64,000 nt of DNA from Sphingomonas sp. (GTDB taxonomy: Bacteria; Pseudomonadota; Alphaproteobacteria; Sphingomonadales; Sphingomonadaceae): the NCBI RefSeq assembly GCF_019746015.1, contig NZ_JAIESM010000065.1:1-64000 (forward strand), in the 5' to 3' direction. The translations under genes were made by a program, and so were the position numbers. Under the pieces are notes generated by a model. The model was not told where the DNA came from. It was given only the letters and a program-made list of their open reading frames with translations, and did not search any database. Numbering within the stretch: position 1 is the first letter of the stretch; each line of letters opens with the position of its first letter. Below are positions 27,095 to 36,684 of the stretch, one piece after another.

Positions 27095-27195
27095 AATTGA
27101 AAACCAAAATGGTTCGCACGCTGGACCCGCGCGAACCCGCAACACAGCAGCCGGCACGCTGGAACCGACGCCGGCCACAGCAAGGGGTAAGGCAG

Positions 27196-28020
27196 ATGTT
27201 GGGCAGGATGATGATGGCAGCGCTGGTGGCGCTGGGGGCTTTCGGTGCGGCGCCCGCCCGGGCGCAGGGCGACCTGCTGGTCGCGCCGACGCGGCTGGTG
27301 GTGAACGGCACCGGCGGCGGCGAAGTGGTGGTCAGCAACACCGGAGACCGCACCACCACCTATCGCATTTCGCTGGTGCTGCGGCGGATGGACGCCAATG
27401 GCCAGATCCGCGCGGTGGACGAGGCCGAGGCCAAGCCCAGTGAGGCGATTGCGCTGGAAATCATGAACTATGCGCCGCGCAAGATCACGCTCGCGCCGCA
27501 ACAGGCGCAGACGGTGCGCATCGGCGTGCGCGTGCCGCCGACGCTGGCGCCGGGCGAATATCGCGCGCACCTGCTGTTTCGCGCGGTGCCCGATGCGGCA
27601 GCGGCGGATGCCGCCCCCACGCCCGCGGCCGATGGCATGTCGATCGCGCTGACGCCCATCTATGGCGTTGCCATTCCCGTGATCGTGCGGGTGGGCGAGG
27701 TGCCGGGCGAGGCGCGGCTGGTCGGCGCACAGGTGGCGACCGCCGGCGCGCCGGGCATTCAGGTCGATCTGGCGCGCAGCGGCAACCGCTCCGTCTATGG
27801 CACCATCGACGTGATGGCGCCGGGCAGCAAGGCGCCGATCGCGACCGTGAAGGGCATTGCCGCCTATCCCGAAATCACCCAGCGCAGCGTGCTGGTGCCG
27901 GTTGATCCGGCCAAGCTGGCGGCGGTGCGCGGGCCGCTGACGGTGCGCTTCACCGAAACCGATCCCGCCGGCAAGGGCGGCGTGAGCGAAGTGCCGGTGC
28001 GCGCGACCGCCGCGCGCTGA
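27196..28020 (+). CDS. Periplasmic pilus chaperone (PapD-like)
   Basis: The protein has 274 residues from ATG 27196, preceded by AAGGGGTAAGG. Signal peptide MLGRMMMAALVALGAFGAAPARAQ. The mature protein has the immunoglobulin-like first domain of pilus chaperones: LLVAPTRLVVNGTGGGEVVVSNTGDRTTTYRISL, then RKITLAPQQAQTVRIGVRVPPTLAPGEYRAHLLF. It would hold DUF4402 subunits by donor-strand exchange and pass them to the usher-like protein encoded next. Confidence 0.86.
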   Translation: MLGRMMMAALVALGAFGAAPARAQGDLLVAPTRLVVNGTGGGEVVVSNTGDRTTTYRISLVLRRMDANGQIRAVDEAEAKPSEAIALEIMNYAPRKITLAPQQAQTVRIGVRVPPTLAPGEYRAHLLFRAVPDAAAADAAPTPAADGMSIALTPIYGVAIPVIVRVGEVPGEARLVGAQVATAGAPGIQVDLARSGNRSVYGTIDVMAPGSKAPIATVKGIAAYPEITQRSVLVPVDPAKLAAVRGPLTVRFTETDPAGKGGVSEVPVRATAAR

Positions 28021-28051
28021 CCGGGGCCGAGCGGGGCAGGGGACGAACACG

Positions 28052-30748
28052 GTGTCGGCGCCCTGGCGCCGTGGCGCGCGCCGCCCGGGCGCCTGGCACT
28101 GGCCGGGCGTGCGGGCGGCGCTCGCGCTGCTGTGGCTGATGGCGGGGCTGGCGCTGGCCGGCCCCGTTGCCGCACAGCTGCGCACCGACCCCGATGACCA
28201 GCTGCTGTTCGATGCGCGGGTCGGCAATCTGCAGGTGGGCAATGGCGTGCGCGCCTATAACACGCGCGCCGGGCTGTGCCTGGATTTCAACGACGTGGTC
28301 GATGCGCTGCAGATCGCGATCACGCTGGACCCCGGCGGGCGCAGCGCGCGCGGCTGGGCATTTGAGGAAAGCCGCCGGATCGAGATTGACCGCGACAAGG
28401 GCGAGGCGCGCTTCGGCAACGAATATGCCAAGATCGGCGCGGAGACGATCTGGGAAAGCCGCACCGGCTGGTGCGTGCTGGCGGACGATCTGGGCAAATG
28501 GCTGGGGCTGGGCTTCGACCCCGACGTCACCAACGCCATCCTGACCATCCGCGCGACCGGCACATTGCCGCTGGAAGCGGCCGCGCGGCGCGCGATCAAC
28601 GCCGAAAAGCTGCGCACCCGCCCGGGCGACGACAAGCCCGAGCTGCCGCGCGTGGCGCTGCCCTATCGCGCGTGGCGCATGCCCGTCATCGACGTGAACG
28701 CGGCGCTCGCGGTCGATCGCTCAGGCACCGGTCCCATCACCAGCGTGCAGCGGTGGGAGGCTTTTGCCGCCGGCGAACTCGCGTTCCTGTCGGCCGAGGC
28801 GCGGCTGTCCTCCACCCCGGGCGGCGCGCCCCAGGCCTTTCGCCTGCGGCTCTATCGCAGCGACATCGACGCTGGCCTGCTGGGGCCGCTAAAGGCCACC
28901 GAATTCGCGCTGGGCGATGTGATGAGCCCGTCGACCCCGCTCACCGTGCAGGCGACGCCGGGGCGGGGCGCGTCGATCACCAACCGCCCGCTTGGCAGCG
29001 CAACCCGTTATGATCTGATCGATTTTTCCGGGCCGCTGCCGCGCGGCTGGGACGTGGAGCTGTATCGCAACGGCGAATTGCTGCGCAGCACGACGGGCGG
29101 CGCGATTGGCCGTTATGAATTCCGCGATGTCGAGCTGCGCTTCGGCGTCAACAGTTTCGAGCTGGTGCAATATGGCCCGCAGGGGCAGGTGCGGCGCGAG
29201 CGGCGCAGCTATAATATCGGCCAGCAAGCCCCGCGGCCCGGCGAGACCTGGTGGTATGCCGGCATTGTCGAGGACCGGCGCGACCTGATCGAATTTTCGC
29301 CCCCCATCCAGGCCGGGCTCAGGCGGCTGGGCTGGCGCGCCGATGTGGGCGTGGAGCACGGCCTGGGCAGCGGCGCGTCGCTGGCGCTGGCCGGCCACCG
29401 GGTGACGACGCCCACCGGCGCCGCCGACTTCTTTGGCGAGGCGAGCGTGCGCGCCAGCCTGATGAGCTTTCTGGCCGAGGTGAATGTCGCCCAGGCGGCG
29501 CAGGGCGGCACCGCTTTGCGCCTCAACGCCTTTGGCCGGGTGTGGAACACGACGGTGTCGGTCGAGGCGATCCGCAACCGCGGGCTGACCAGCGAACGGC
29601 TCGACGCGAGCCAGCGCGAGGTGACCGCGATCACGCTCGACCGGCCGTTCCGGCTGGCCGGGCTGTTCCTGCCGGTGCGCTTCGATTTGCGCTCCACCGT
29701 CTCGCGCGCGGATGAAACGCTGCAATTCCAGTCGCGCATGTCGGTGGCGACGCGGCGCGTGTCGGCCAGCGTGCTGTTCGGCTGGCAGCAGGTCAGCCCG
29801 CGCGGCGGCAGGCCGGTGTCGGAGGCGATTGCCGGGCTGCTGTTCAACACGCGGCTGAAGGGCATCAGGCTGCGCGGCGAGGCGGGCTGGACGGTGGCGC
29901 CGTCGTTCCGGCTGAACAACGCGATCGGCACCGCCAATTTCTCGCTCTCGCAAAAGGATGAGGTGCAGGCGAGTCTCGGCTATGCCGGGCGCGGCGTGGG
30001 GCCTTATGCCGCGCTGGGCTATACGCGCGATCTGGGCGCGGTGTCGCTGACCGCGAGCGCGCAGGGCGACAGCAAGGGCGGCTTTTCGCTGGGGCTGGGG
30101 CTGCAGTTCAGCATCGGGCGCGACGGGCAGGGGCGCTATGGCAAGTTCCGCTCGGTGGCGCAGGCCAGCTCCGGCAGCATCCGCGTGACGGCGTTTCAGG
30201 ACCTGGACGGTGACGGCCGCCGCGATGCCGACGAGCCGGTGGTGCCGGTGCCCGGGCTGCTGGTGAACGGCGTGCCCCAGCCGATGCACCGGACCAAGGG
30301 ACAGGCCGACGCCGCGCAGCTGCTCGACGGCTTCGATCCCGCCCGGCCGGTGGCGATCGCGCTCGACGAAGGCGCGATTGCCGACCCGTTCGAGGTGCCG
30401 ACCAGCAAGGGGGTGGCGGCGATTCCGCGCGCCGGGCTGGTAACGGCGGTGGAGCTGGGCATCACCGGCACCTCCACCGTCGATGGCACGCTGATGGTCG
30501 GCGGGCGCCCGGCACCGGGCGAAGCGATCGAGCTGGTCGATGCGGCCGGCACCGTCGCCTACAAGCTGCGCACCGAATTTGACGGCTTCTTCACCTTCGA
30601 ACGGGTGCGCTATGGCCGCTACACCCTGCGGCTGGCGCGCGGCGGCACCCCGCTGGCGACGACGCGGATCGAGGTGGGGCCGGACCGGCCCGCCATCCGG
30701 CTGGGCAATGTGCTGATCACGGATGCTGCGCGGCTGGCGGCGAAATAG
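28052..30748 (+). CDS. Usher-like outer-membrane protein with a C-terminal regulatory-like domain
   Basis: The 898-residue protein starts at GTG 28052 behind AGGGGA and has an N-terminal membrane/signal segment ending in AGPVAAQ. The middle matches fimbrial usher features: RGWDVELYRNGELLRSTTGGAIGRYEFRDVELRFGVNSFELVQYGPQGQVRRERRSYNIG, followed by many alternating strands. The C-terminal part has VTAFQDLDGDGRRDADEPVVPVPGLLVNG and a final carboxypeptidase-regulatory-like beta domain. It likely forms the outer-membrane channel that assembles the pilins. It differs from classical PapC in length and N-terminus, so the system is a non-canonical chaperone-usher type. Confidence 0.78.
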   Translation: MSAPWRRGARRPGAWHWPGVRAALALLWLMAGLALAGPVAAQLRTDPDDQLLFDARVGNLQVGNGVRAYNTRAGLCLDFNDVVDALQIAITLDPGGRSARGWAFEESRRIEIDRDKGEARFGNEYAKIGAETIWESRTGWCVLADDLGKWLGLGFDPDVTNAILTIRATGTLPLEAAARRAINAEKLRTRPGDDKPELPRVALPYRAWRMPVIDVNAALAVDRSGTGPITSVQRWEAFAAGELAFLSAEARLSSTPGGAPQAFRLRLYRSDIDAGLLGPLKATEFALGDVMSPSTPLTVQATPGRGASITNRPLGSATRYDLIDFSGPLPRGWDVELYRNGELLRSTTGGAIGRYEFRDVELRFGVNSFELVQYGPQGQVRRERRSYNIGQQAPRPGETWWYAGIVEDRRDLIEFSPPIQAGLRRLGWRADVGVEHGLGSGASLALAGHRVTTPTGAADFFGEASVRASLMSFLAEVNVAQAAQGGTALRLNAFGRVWNTTVSVEAIRNRGLTSERLDASQREVTAITLDRPFRLAGLFLPVRFDLRSTVSRADETLQFQSRMSVATRRVSASVLFGWQQVSPRGGRPVSEAIAGLLFNTRLKGIRLRGEAGWTVAPSFRLNNAIGTANFSLSQKDEVQASLGYAGRGVGPYAALGYTRDLGAVSLTASAQGDSKGGFSLGLGLQFSIGRDGQGRYGKFRSVAQASSGSIRVTAFQDLDGDGRRDADEPVVPVPGLLVNGVPQPMHRTKGQADAAQLLDGFDPARPVAIALDEGAIADPFEVPTSKGVAAIPRAGLVTAVELGITGTSTVDGTLMVGGRPAPGEAIELVDAAGTVAYKLRTEFDGFFTFERVRYGRYTLRLARGGTPLATTRIEVGPDRPAIRLGNVLITDAARLAAK

Positions 30749-30752
30749 GCGC

Positions 30753-33458
30753 TCAGGCGCGGGCCATCAGCAGGGGGTCGAGCGCGGCCTGGGTGCTGGC
30801 GATGGCGGCGGCCACGCCGGCCGCTTCGACGCGGCGCAACTCCTTTTCGCAGCGCGCCGCCGTCTCCCCCAGATCGATTTCGCCGAAGAAGCCCGCGGTT
30901 CCTGCCAGCTTGTGGAGCGCATCGGCAAGGATGACGGCGTCCTCCACGCCCGGTGCCTCCCCGGCGGCGGCAAGCGCCGCGCGCACGGCCATTTTGCGCT
31001 GCTCGAACCGCTCGCGCAGCCGTTCGGGCGGGGCAGCGGACGCGGTGGGGCGGGGCGGCGCGTTGATCGCGTGCCGCTCGATCGCGCGCGCCAGCGCATC
31101 GAGCGAGACGGGTTTCGCCAGATGGCCCTGCATGCCGGCGGCGGTGCAGGCGGCAATGTCTTCGGGATAGGCATTGGCGGTCAGCGCGATGATCGGCAGT
31201 GCGTCTGCCGCCAGCCCGCCCTCGCGCAGCGCCCGCGCCGCCGCCACGCCATCCAGCACCGGCATCCGCATGTCCATCAGCGCCAGTGCATAGGGGTGGC
31301 CGTCTGCCGCCGCACGCCGGGCGAGGGCCACCGCTTCCTCGCCATTGCCGGCGATGGTGGCGTTGATGCCCAGCGCGCCGGCCATTGCCCGCATCAGTTC
31401 CTGGCTGATCGGGTCATCCTCCGCGATCAAAATATCGAGCCCGGCAATCGCGGCCTGGGCCGTGTCTGCGGCGGGTGCGGCCGGCTCTGCCTCGTCGCCC
31501 GCCGGCACCAGCGGCAGGGTGAGCATGAAGGTGGAGCCGGCACCCGGCACGCTCTGCGCGTCGATCGATCCGCGCATCAGCGCGGCAAGCTCGGCCGAAA
31601 TCGCCAGCCCCAGCCCGGCCCCGTCATGGCGCTGGTCGCGCGCCGGATGGCTCTGCGCGAAGGGGTCGAAAATCGCCTTCAGCGCGGCCGGTGAAATGCC
31701 GATGCCAGTGTCGCGCACCGCAATCCGCAGCACCGGCGCACCATCGGCCATGTCCTGCCGCGCCGACAGGGCAACGCTGCCCTTTTCGGTGAACTTGGCG
31801 GCATTGCCGAGCAGGTTGACGACGATCTGGCGCAGCCTCAGCGCGTCGCCCATCACCCGGCGCGGCAGTGCCGGATCAATGGCAAGCTCCAGCGACAGCC
31901 CCTTGGCCGCCGCGATCGGATCGAAAAGGCGCAGACAGGTGGTCAGCATCTCGCCCAGATCGAAACTCTCGCAGGCGATGTTCAGCCGCCCCGCCTCGAT
32001 CCGCGACAGATCGAGAATGTCGCCCAGCAGCCGCATCATCGACGTGCCCGATTGGGCGATCAGATCGACATAGCGGCGCTGCACCTCGTTAAGCGGGGTG
32101 TTGTGCAGCAATTCGGTAAAGCCGACCACGCCGTTCATCGGTGTGCGGATCTCGTGGCTCATATTGGCGAGAAAGATGGATTTGGCGGCGGTGGCGCGTT
32201 CGGCCCGCTCCTTGGCGCTGTTCAGTTCGTCTTCAAGCGCCTTGCGCTCGGTAATGTCGAGATTGATGCCGGTATAGCCGATCACCTTGCCCTGCTCGTC
32301 GCGCAGCGGGCTGGACAGCGTTTCCACCCACACCACCTTGCCGTCCGCCCGTAGCCAGCGATGGGTGACCCTGACGCCGCTGCCCCGGTTGATCGCCTCT
32401 TGGGTAAGCTGCAGAATATTGTCTCGGTCGTCGGGGTGAAGCAGGCGCAGCCATCCATCGCCCAACGCCTCGAGCGCGGTCATCCCGGTCAGTTCGGTCC
32501 ATGCCGGGTTGACATAGGTGCACAGGCCCGTGTCATCGATGCGGAAAATCCCCACCGGCGACATTGCCGCCAGCACCTCGAAACGCTGTTCGCTGGCGGC
32601 CAGTTCGGATCGCGCCGACATCTGCCCGGTCAGGTCGATGATCACCCCGAAAAAGCCGGTCAGCGTCTTGAAGCTGTCAAACTCGGCCGTGGTTGTTACC
32701 TGCACCCAGACATCGGCCCCGTCGGCGCCGCGAAAGCGCATCATCCGCGTGCGTTGCGGCTGAGTGGGTGAAAAGCCCTGCCATAGCGGCGCCTTGTCGA
32801 GCCCGTCTTCGCTGGCGAGCGTCGCCACCCATTGCATGCCGCGCACCTGATCCATCGTCATCCCGATGCGCTCCAGCGCGACCTGGTTGACATAGACGAC
32901 GCGGCCCTGCGCATCCGCCTGGAAGATGCCGACCGGCGCCAGTTCGCTCATCCGGCGGTAGCGGCGCTCGGTATTGAACAGTTTTTCACGCATGGCGCTG
33001 TTTTCGGTCACGTCGCGGATGCGGCCGCTGGTGCCCGCCGGCACGCCATTCTCTATCCGGCGGGTGGCGGTCACCTCGGCATGGCGCCAGGTGCCGCTCT
33101 TGTGGCGATAACGCTGAACGATCGACGGCTTCTGCAGCTCACCGCTCAACAGGCGGGGGAACAGCCGCTTTGCCTCGGCGAAATCTTCCGGGTGCAGCAG
33201 CCGGGTAGAGGGGGTGCCGATCGTCTCCGCGACCGAATAGCCGGAAAACGCCTCCCACGCGTCGCTCAGATAGTCCCAGCGCCCTTCTGCATCGACGCTG
33301 AACACCACCTCGCCGACATGAGCGAGCACGGTATCGGCGCGTTCATTGGCTTCCTTCAGCGCTCCCCGCAGCCGCGCCCGGTCGCGCAGTGCCATGACCA
33401 GCGCCGCCGCCAGACCGGCCGCCACCGCAAACAGCATTGCCCCCGCGACCAGCCCCAT
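30753..33458 (-). CDS. Hybrid sensor histidine kinase (3 PAS, HisKA, HATPase, REC, Hpt)
   Basis: The 901-residue protein has an N-terminal membrane helix (MGLVAGAMLFAVAAGLAAALVMAL). Three PAS domains follow (about residues 45-160, 165-285, 290-410), then HisKA with the phosphoaccepting His in NMSHEIRTPMNG. The HATPase domain carries NLLGNAAKF and GAGLGLAIS. The receiver domain has LIAEDDP and ALMDMRMP. A C-terminal Hpt-like domain has ALHKLAGTAGFFGE. It is a complete phosphorelay protein with unknown signal. It converges on the pilus cluster, with its stop five bases from the usher stop, so direct co-transcription is excluded. Confidence 0.93.
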   Translation of the reverse strand: MGLVAGAMLFAVAAGLAAALVMALRDRARLRGALKEANERADTVLAHVGEVVFSVDAEGRWDYLSDAWEAFSGYSVAETIGTPSTRLLHPEDFAEAKRLFPRLLSGELQKPSIVQRYRHKSGTWRHAEVTATRRIENGVPAGTSGRIRDVTENSAMREKLFNTERRYRRMSELAPVGIFQADAQGRVVYVNQVALERIGMTMDQVRGMQWVATLASEDGLDKAPLWQGFSPTQPQRTRMMRFRGADGADVWVQVTTTAEFDSFKTLTGFFGVIIDLTGQMSARSELAASEQRFEVLAAMSPVGIFRIDDTGLCTYVNPAWTELTGMTALEALGDGWLRLLHPDDRDNILQLTQEAINRGSGVRVTHRWLRADGKVVWVETLSSPLRDEQGKVIGYTGINLDITERKALEDELNSAKERAERATAAKSIFLANMSHEIRTPMNGVVGFTELLHNTPLNEVQRRYVDLIAQSGTSMMRLLGDILDLSRIEAGRLNIACESFDLGEMLTTCLRLFDPIAAAKGLSLELAIDPALPRRVMGDALRLRQIVVNLLGNAAKFTEKGSVALSARQDMADGAPVLRIAVRDTGIGISPAALKAIFDPFAQSHPARDQRHDGAGLGLAISAELAALMRGSIDAQSVPGAGSTFMLTLPLVPAGDEAEPAAPAADTAQAAIAGLDILIAEDDPISQELMRAMAGALGINATIAGNGEEAVALARRAAADGHPYALALMDMRMPVLDGVAAARALREGGLAADALPIIALTANAYPEDIAACTAAGMQGHLAKPVSLDALARAIERHAINAPPRPTASAAPPERLRERFEQRKMAVRAALAAAGEAPGVEDAVILADALHKLAGTAGFFGEIDLGETAARCEKELRRVEAAGVAAAIASTQAALDPLLMARA

Positions 33459-33566
33459 CAGCGCCCGTCCTCTGCCCCCTACCCATCACGGTGTAGCGTG
33501 CCGGTGCACGCTTTGCCAGAATCCGGCTAAGACACGGTTCACGCCCGGTGAAAGCAGGTGAATGGC

Positions 33567-34175
33567 ATGGCGGAGGGCAAGGCCGACAGCGTGCGCGCGC
33601 TGCGCGATCAGATCGCGGCCTGCGTCCATTGCGCGGCCATGCTGCCGCACGATCCGCGCCCGGTGGTGCAGTTCGGCGAGGGCGCGCGGCTGTTGATCAT
33701 CGGCCAGGCGCCGGGGTCGCGCGTTCATGCCAGCGGCGTGCCGTGGGATGATGACAGCGGCGACCGGCTGCGCGACTGGACGGGCATTGGCCGCGCCGAC
33801 TTCTATGATGCCGACCGGGTCGCGCTGGTGCCGATGGGGTTCTGCTATCCGGGCAAGGGCGCCAATGCCGATCTGCCGCCGCGCCCCGAATGCGCGCCCT
33901 TGTGGCATGCCCGCGTGCTGGCGCTGCTGCCGCCGGACCGGCTGACCTTGCTGGTGGGCATCCATGCGCAGGACCATTATCTGGCTGACCGGCGCACGTT
34001 GACCGAGCGCGTGCGCGACTGGGCGACGGCCGGCCCGCGCGTGTTTCCGCTGCCCCACCCCAGCTGGCGCAGCACCGGCTGGATGAAGCGCAATCCCTGG
34101 TTCGAGGCGGACGTGCTGCCGGCGCTGCGCGCGGCGGTGACGGCGGCGCTGGGCAAGGCGGAAATGGCTCCCTGA
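33567..34175 (+). CDS. Uracil-DNA glycosylase family protein
   Basis: The protein has 202 residues from ATG 33567, with AGGTGA upstream; GTG 33558 is possible. Family motifs: LLIIGQAPGSRVHASGVPWDDDSGDRL near the N-terminus and LPHPSWRSTGWMKRNPWF (HPS motif) near the C-terminus. Four Cys occur, but not the four-Cys iron-sulphur pattern of family 4. Probably acts on uracil in DNA or is a non-catalytic relative. Its last 11 bases overlap the 3' end of tRNA-Asn on the other strand. Confidence 0.8.
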   Translation: MAEGKADSVRALRDQIAACVHCAAMLPHDPRPVVQFGEGARLLIIGQAPGSRVHASGVPWDDDSGDRLRDWTGIGRADFYDADRVALVPMGFCYPGKGANADLPPRPECAPLWHARVLALLPPDRLTLLVGIHAQDHYLADRRTLTERVRDWATAGPRVFPLPHPSWRSTGWMKRNPWFEADVLPALRAAVTAALGKAEMAP

Positions 34176-34239
34176 GTAGGATTCGAACCTACGGCCGCTC
34201 GATTAACAGTCGAGTGCTCTACCGCTGAGCTATCAGGGA
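34165..34239 (-). tRNA. tRNA-Asn (GTT)
   Basis: On the minus strand the cloverleaf has acceptor strand TCCCTGA paired with TCAGGGA, D-arm agctcagcggtagagc, anticodon loop with GTT, T-arm ggttcgaatcc, discriminator G and encoded CCA. The 3' end overlaps the stop of the plus-strand glycosylase-family gene. Confidence 0.97.
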
Positions 34240-34345
34240 ATGCCTGCGGGAGAGCGCGTCTATAGCGCCCGCCGCCCGCGATGCAAGAGGCTTTGGGCGC
34301 CGGGTTCAGAGTCCGCTTGGAAATGCGATTTCATCGCATTTCGGC

Positions 34346-34423
34346 GGTGCCGGCCCGCTCCCCCGCCCGGCCACCCAGCGGCAGTATCTTATGGGTGGCC
34401 GGGCGGGGGAGCGGGCCGGCACC
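34346..34423. repeat. REP-like palindrome family 1, copy 2
   Basis: A 78-base imperfect inverted repeat, ggtgccggcccgctcccc ... ggggagcgggccggcacc, around the shared inner arm ccggccaccca. Related copies lie at 14911 and 44663. A small hairpin aatgcgatttcatcgcatt precedes it. Confidence 0.9.
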
Positions 34424-34462
34424 GTGCAAAAACTGGCTCTCGCGCCAATTTCCGAACACCCC

Positions 34463-35242
34463 TCAGACCGCGAACTGCTCCATGGTGATGCGGTCGTCGA
34501 GCGCATGCGCGGGGTCGAACAGCAGCGACAGCTCGCGGCTGCGGTCGATCGCTACGTCCACCACGGCCACGTCGCGCACTTCATGCTGGTCGGCGACCGC
34601 GCTCACCGGCCGCTTGTCCGGCTCCAGAATGCGCAGGGAAATCCGTGCCTTGTCGGGCAGGATGGCGCCGCGCCAGCGCCGCGGGCGGAACGGGCTGATC
34701 GGGGTCAGCGCAATCAGCGCCGAGCCGAGCGGCAGGATGGGGCCGTTCGCCGACCGGTTATAGGCGGTGGAGCCGGCCGGCGTCGCCGCCAAGATGCCGT
34801 CGCACACCAGCTCGGGGATCACCACGCGCTCGTTCAGCGTCACTTCGATCTTGGCGGTCTCGCGCGTTTCGCGCAGCAGCGAAACCTCGTTGATCGCGGG
34901 CAGCAGGTGGCGCGCGCCGGTCATCGTCTCGGCGCTCATGCTGAGCGGCGACACTTTGAACGTCTTGGCCTCGGCCAGCCGCGCGTCGAGGCCGTCCACG
35001 CGCCATTCGTTCATCAAAAAGCCCACCGTGCCCAGGTTCATGCCGAACACCGGCAGCGGATCGCCCGGCCGGTCGAGCAGGCGGTGCAGCGTCTGCAGCA
35101 TGAAGCCGTCTCCGCCCAGCGCCACCAGCACATCGGCCTCGTCCTCGCTCACCCATTCGGCGGTGTCGCGCAGCGTGCGTGCCGCCGCCTGCGCCTGGGG
35201 CGTGGGCGATGCCGTCAGCGCGCGGCGGGGATAGGGGCTCAT
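34463..35242 (-). CDS. nadK: NAD kinase
   Basis: The protein has 259 residues from ATG 35242, which overlaps the moaA stop by four bases. NAD kinase motifs: [15 protein letters not shown] (GGDG), [17 protein letters not shown] and the conserved [24 protein letters not shown]. It phosphorylates NAD+ to NADP+. Coupling to moaA is by overlap, not by pathway. Confidence 0.95.
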   Translation of the reverse strand: MSPYPRRALTASPTPQAQAAARTLRDTAEWVSEDEADVLVALGGDGFMLQTLHRLLDRPGDPLPVFGMNLGTVGFLMNEWRVDGLDARLAEAKTFKVSPLSMSAETMTGARHLLPAINEVSLLRETRETAKIEVTLNERVVIPELVCDGILAATPAGSTAYNRSANGPILPLGSALIALTPISPFRPRRWRGAILPDKARISLRILEPDKRPVSAVADQHEVRDVAVVDVAIDRSRELSLLFDPAHALDDRITMEQFAV

Positions 35243-36258
35243 CCGCCGGTCACGCTCATGTGCCGCGCCACCGCCGGCGCCGCGCCCGCGCTGATGCGGA
35301 AGTCGTGCGCAGCGGGTTTTGCCGCCAGCGCCGCATCGATTGCGGCATCCAGCCCCGCGACGCCGCCATCGCGCAGCGCCGCCTTCAGGTCGACCCGGTC
35401 TTCCTGCCCCAGGCACATATAGAGCAGCCCTTCCGTGGTCAGCCGCACCCGGTTGCACGCGTCGCAGAAATTATGGGTGAGCGGGGAGATGAGGCCGAGC
35501 TTCGTGCCCCAGGGCGCCACCCGCCAGTATCGCGCCGGCCCGCCGCTGCTGTGGTCGCTGGGGGTGAGCGTGAAGCGCGAAGACAGGTCCGCAAACACCC
35601 GCGTCAGCGGCAGGAAGCGGTCGGCGCGGTCCTCGTCGATGCTGCCCAGCGGCATGGTTTCGATCAGCGACAGATCGAAACCGTTTTCGCCGCACCAGGC
35701 GAGCATCGGCGCGATCTCGCCCTCGTTCAGCCCGTGCAGCGCGACCATGTTGATCTTCACTGCCAGCCCGGCGTCGCGCGCGGCGAAAATGCCCGCCAGC
35801 ACGCGCGCCACATCGCCGGTGCGGGTGATGAAGCGAAACCGCTCGGGGTCGCGGCTGTCCAGGCTCACATTGATGCGGCGGATGCCGGCGCGATACAGCG
35901 CGTCCGCGTGCTCGGCCAGGCGCGTGCCGTTGGTGGTCATGGTCAGCTCGTCCAGCCCGGCGCCGACATGCCGGCCCAGCCGCCGGGTCAGCTCGGCCAC
36001 ATCGCGGCGCACCAGCGGCTCGCCCCCGGTCAGCCGGATCTTGCGCACCCCGCGCGCGATGAAGCGCTCGGCGATGATCGCGATTTCCTCCAAGCTCAGC
36101 AGCTGGGCGCGCGGCAGGAAGGTCATTTCCTCCGCCATGCAATAGCGGCAGCGCAGGTCGCACCGGTCCGTCACCGACACGCGCAGATAGCGGATCGCGC
36201 GGCCATGACCGTCAACCAGCGCCGGGGCGGGGATGGGGGCAGGGGGCGCGCCGTGCAT
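35239..36258 (-). CDS. moaA: GTP 3',8-cyclase (molybdenum cofactor synthesis)
   Basis: The protein has 339 residues from ATG 36258. Radical-SAM cluster CDLRCRYC, the GGEP-type motif [11 protein letters not shown], second iron-sulphur cluster [22 protein letters not shown], and the C-terminal Gly-Gly tail (MSVTGG) that is required for MoaA activity. It converts GTP to 3',8-cyclo-GTP, the first step of molybdopterin synthesis. nadK follows with overlapping codons. Confidence 0.96.
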   Translation of the reverse strand: MHGAPPAPIPAPALVDGHGRAIRYLRVSVTDRCDLRCRYCMAEEMTFLPRAQLLSLEEIAIIAERFIARGVRKIRLTGGEPLVRRDVAELTRRLGRHVGAGLDELTMTTNGTRLAEHADALYRAGIRRINVSLDSRDPERFRFITRTGDVARVLAGIFAARDAGLAVKINMVALHGLNEGEIAPMLAWCGENGFDLSLIETMPLGSIDEDRADRFLPLTRVFADLSSRFTLTPSDHSSGGPARYWRVAPWGTKLGLISPLTHNFCDACNRVRLTTEGLLYMCLGQEDRVDLKAALRDGGVAGLDAAIDAALAAKPAAHDFRISAGAAPAVARHMSVTGG

Positions 36259-36684
36259 GCGCCAAGAGCTAGGGCTTCGTGGCTCTGGCGGCAAGGGTGC
36301 GGGCGATGGTGCGGGGCGGTGTTGCCGCAACCGGAACAGGTCGTCACGTCGGCGGCGGCGTTCGTGTCGACTGTAGCGGCGGCGCGGGGGCCGGGTGGCG
36401 GGCTTGTCAAACGCCCGTCGAGTTCGCGCGGCGCGAGCGGGTGAAGGGCGGCGCCGACGCGATCAGGCTGCGGCCCGCCACAGAGTAGCCGTCACCCCGG
36501 CCCCCGCGCCGGGGTCCCGCTTCTTCTTCCGCAAAGGCAGCGGGACCCCGGATCAAGTCCGGGGTGACGCGAGGATGGTGGTGCCCGGCCGCATGCCGCT
36601 CCGGCTGCTTCATGGATTGGCTTCGCGCGCAGCGCCCGCTACGCTGGCGTGATGATGACGGCGGCCAGCGAGGAGGGGAGCACC
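36259..36684. other. Divergent intergenic region
   Basis: This gap separates moaA from the EAL gene. It holds a family 2 repeat at 36490-36569 and, at its right end, the strong AGGAGGGG ribosome-binding site of the EAL gene. No further gene is convincing. Confidence 0.5.
36490..36569. repeat. Intergenic repeat family 2, copy 2
   Basis: Begins cgtcaccccggcccccgcgc and ends ggatcaagtccggggtgacg, with inner gcaaaggcagcgggacc. Matches the copy at 26371-26454. Confidence 0.85.
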
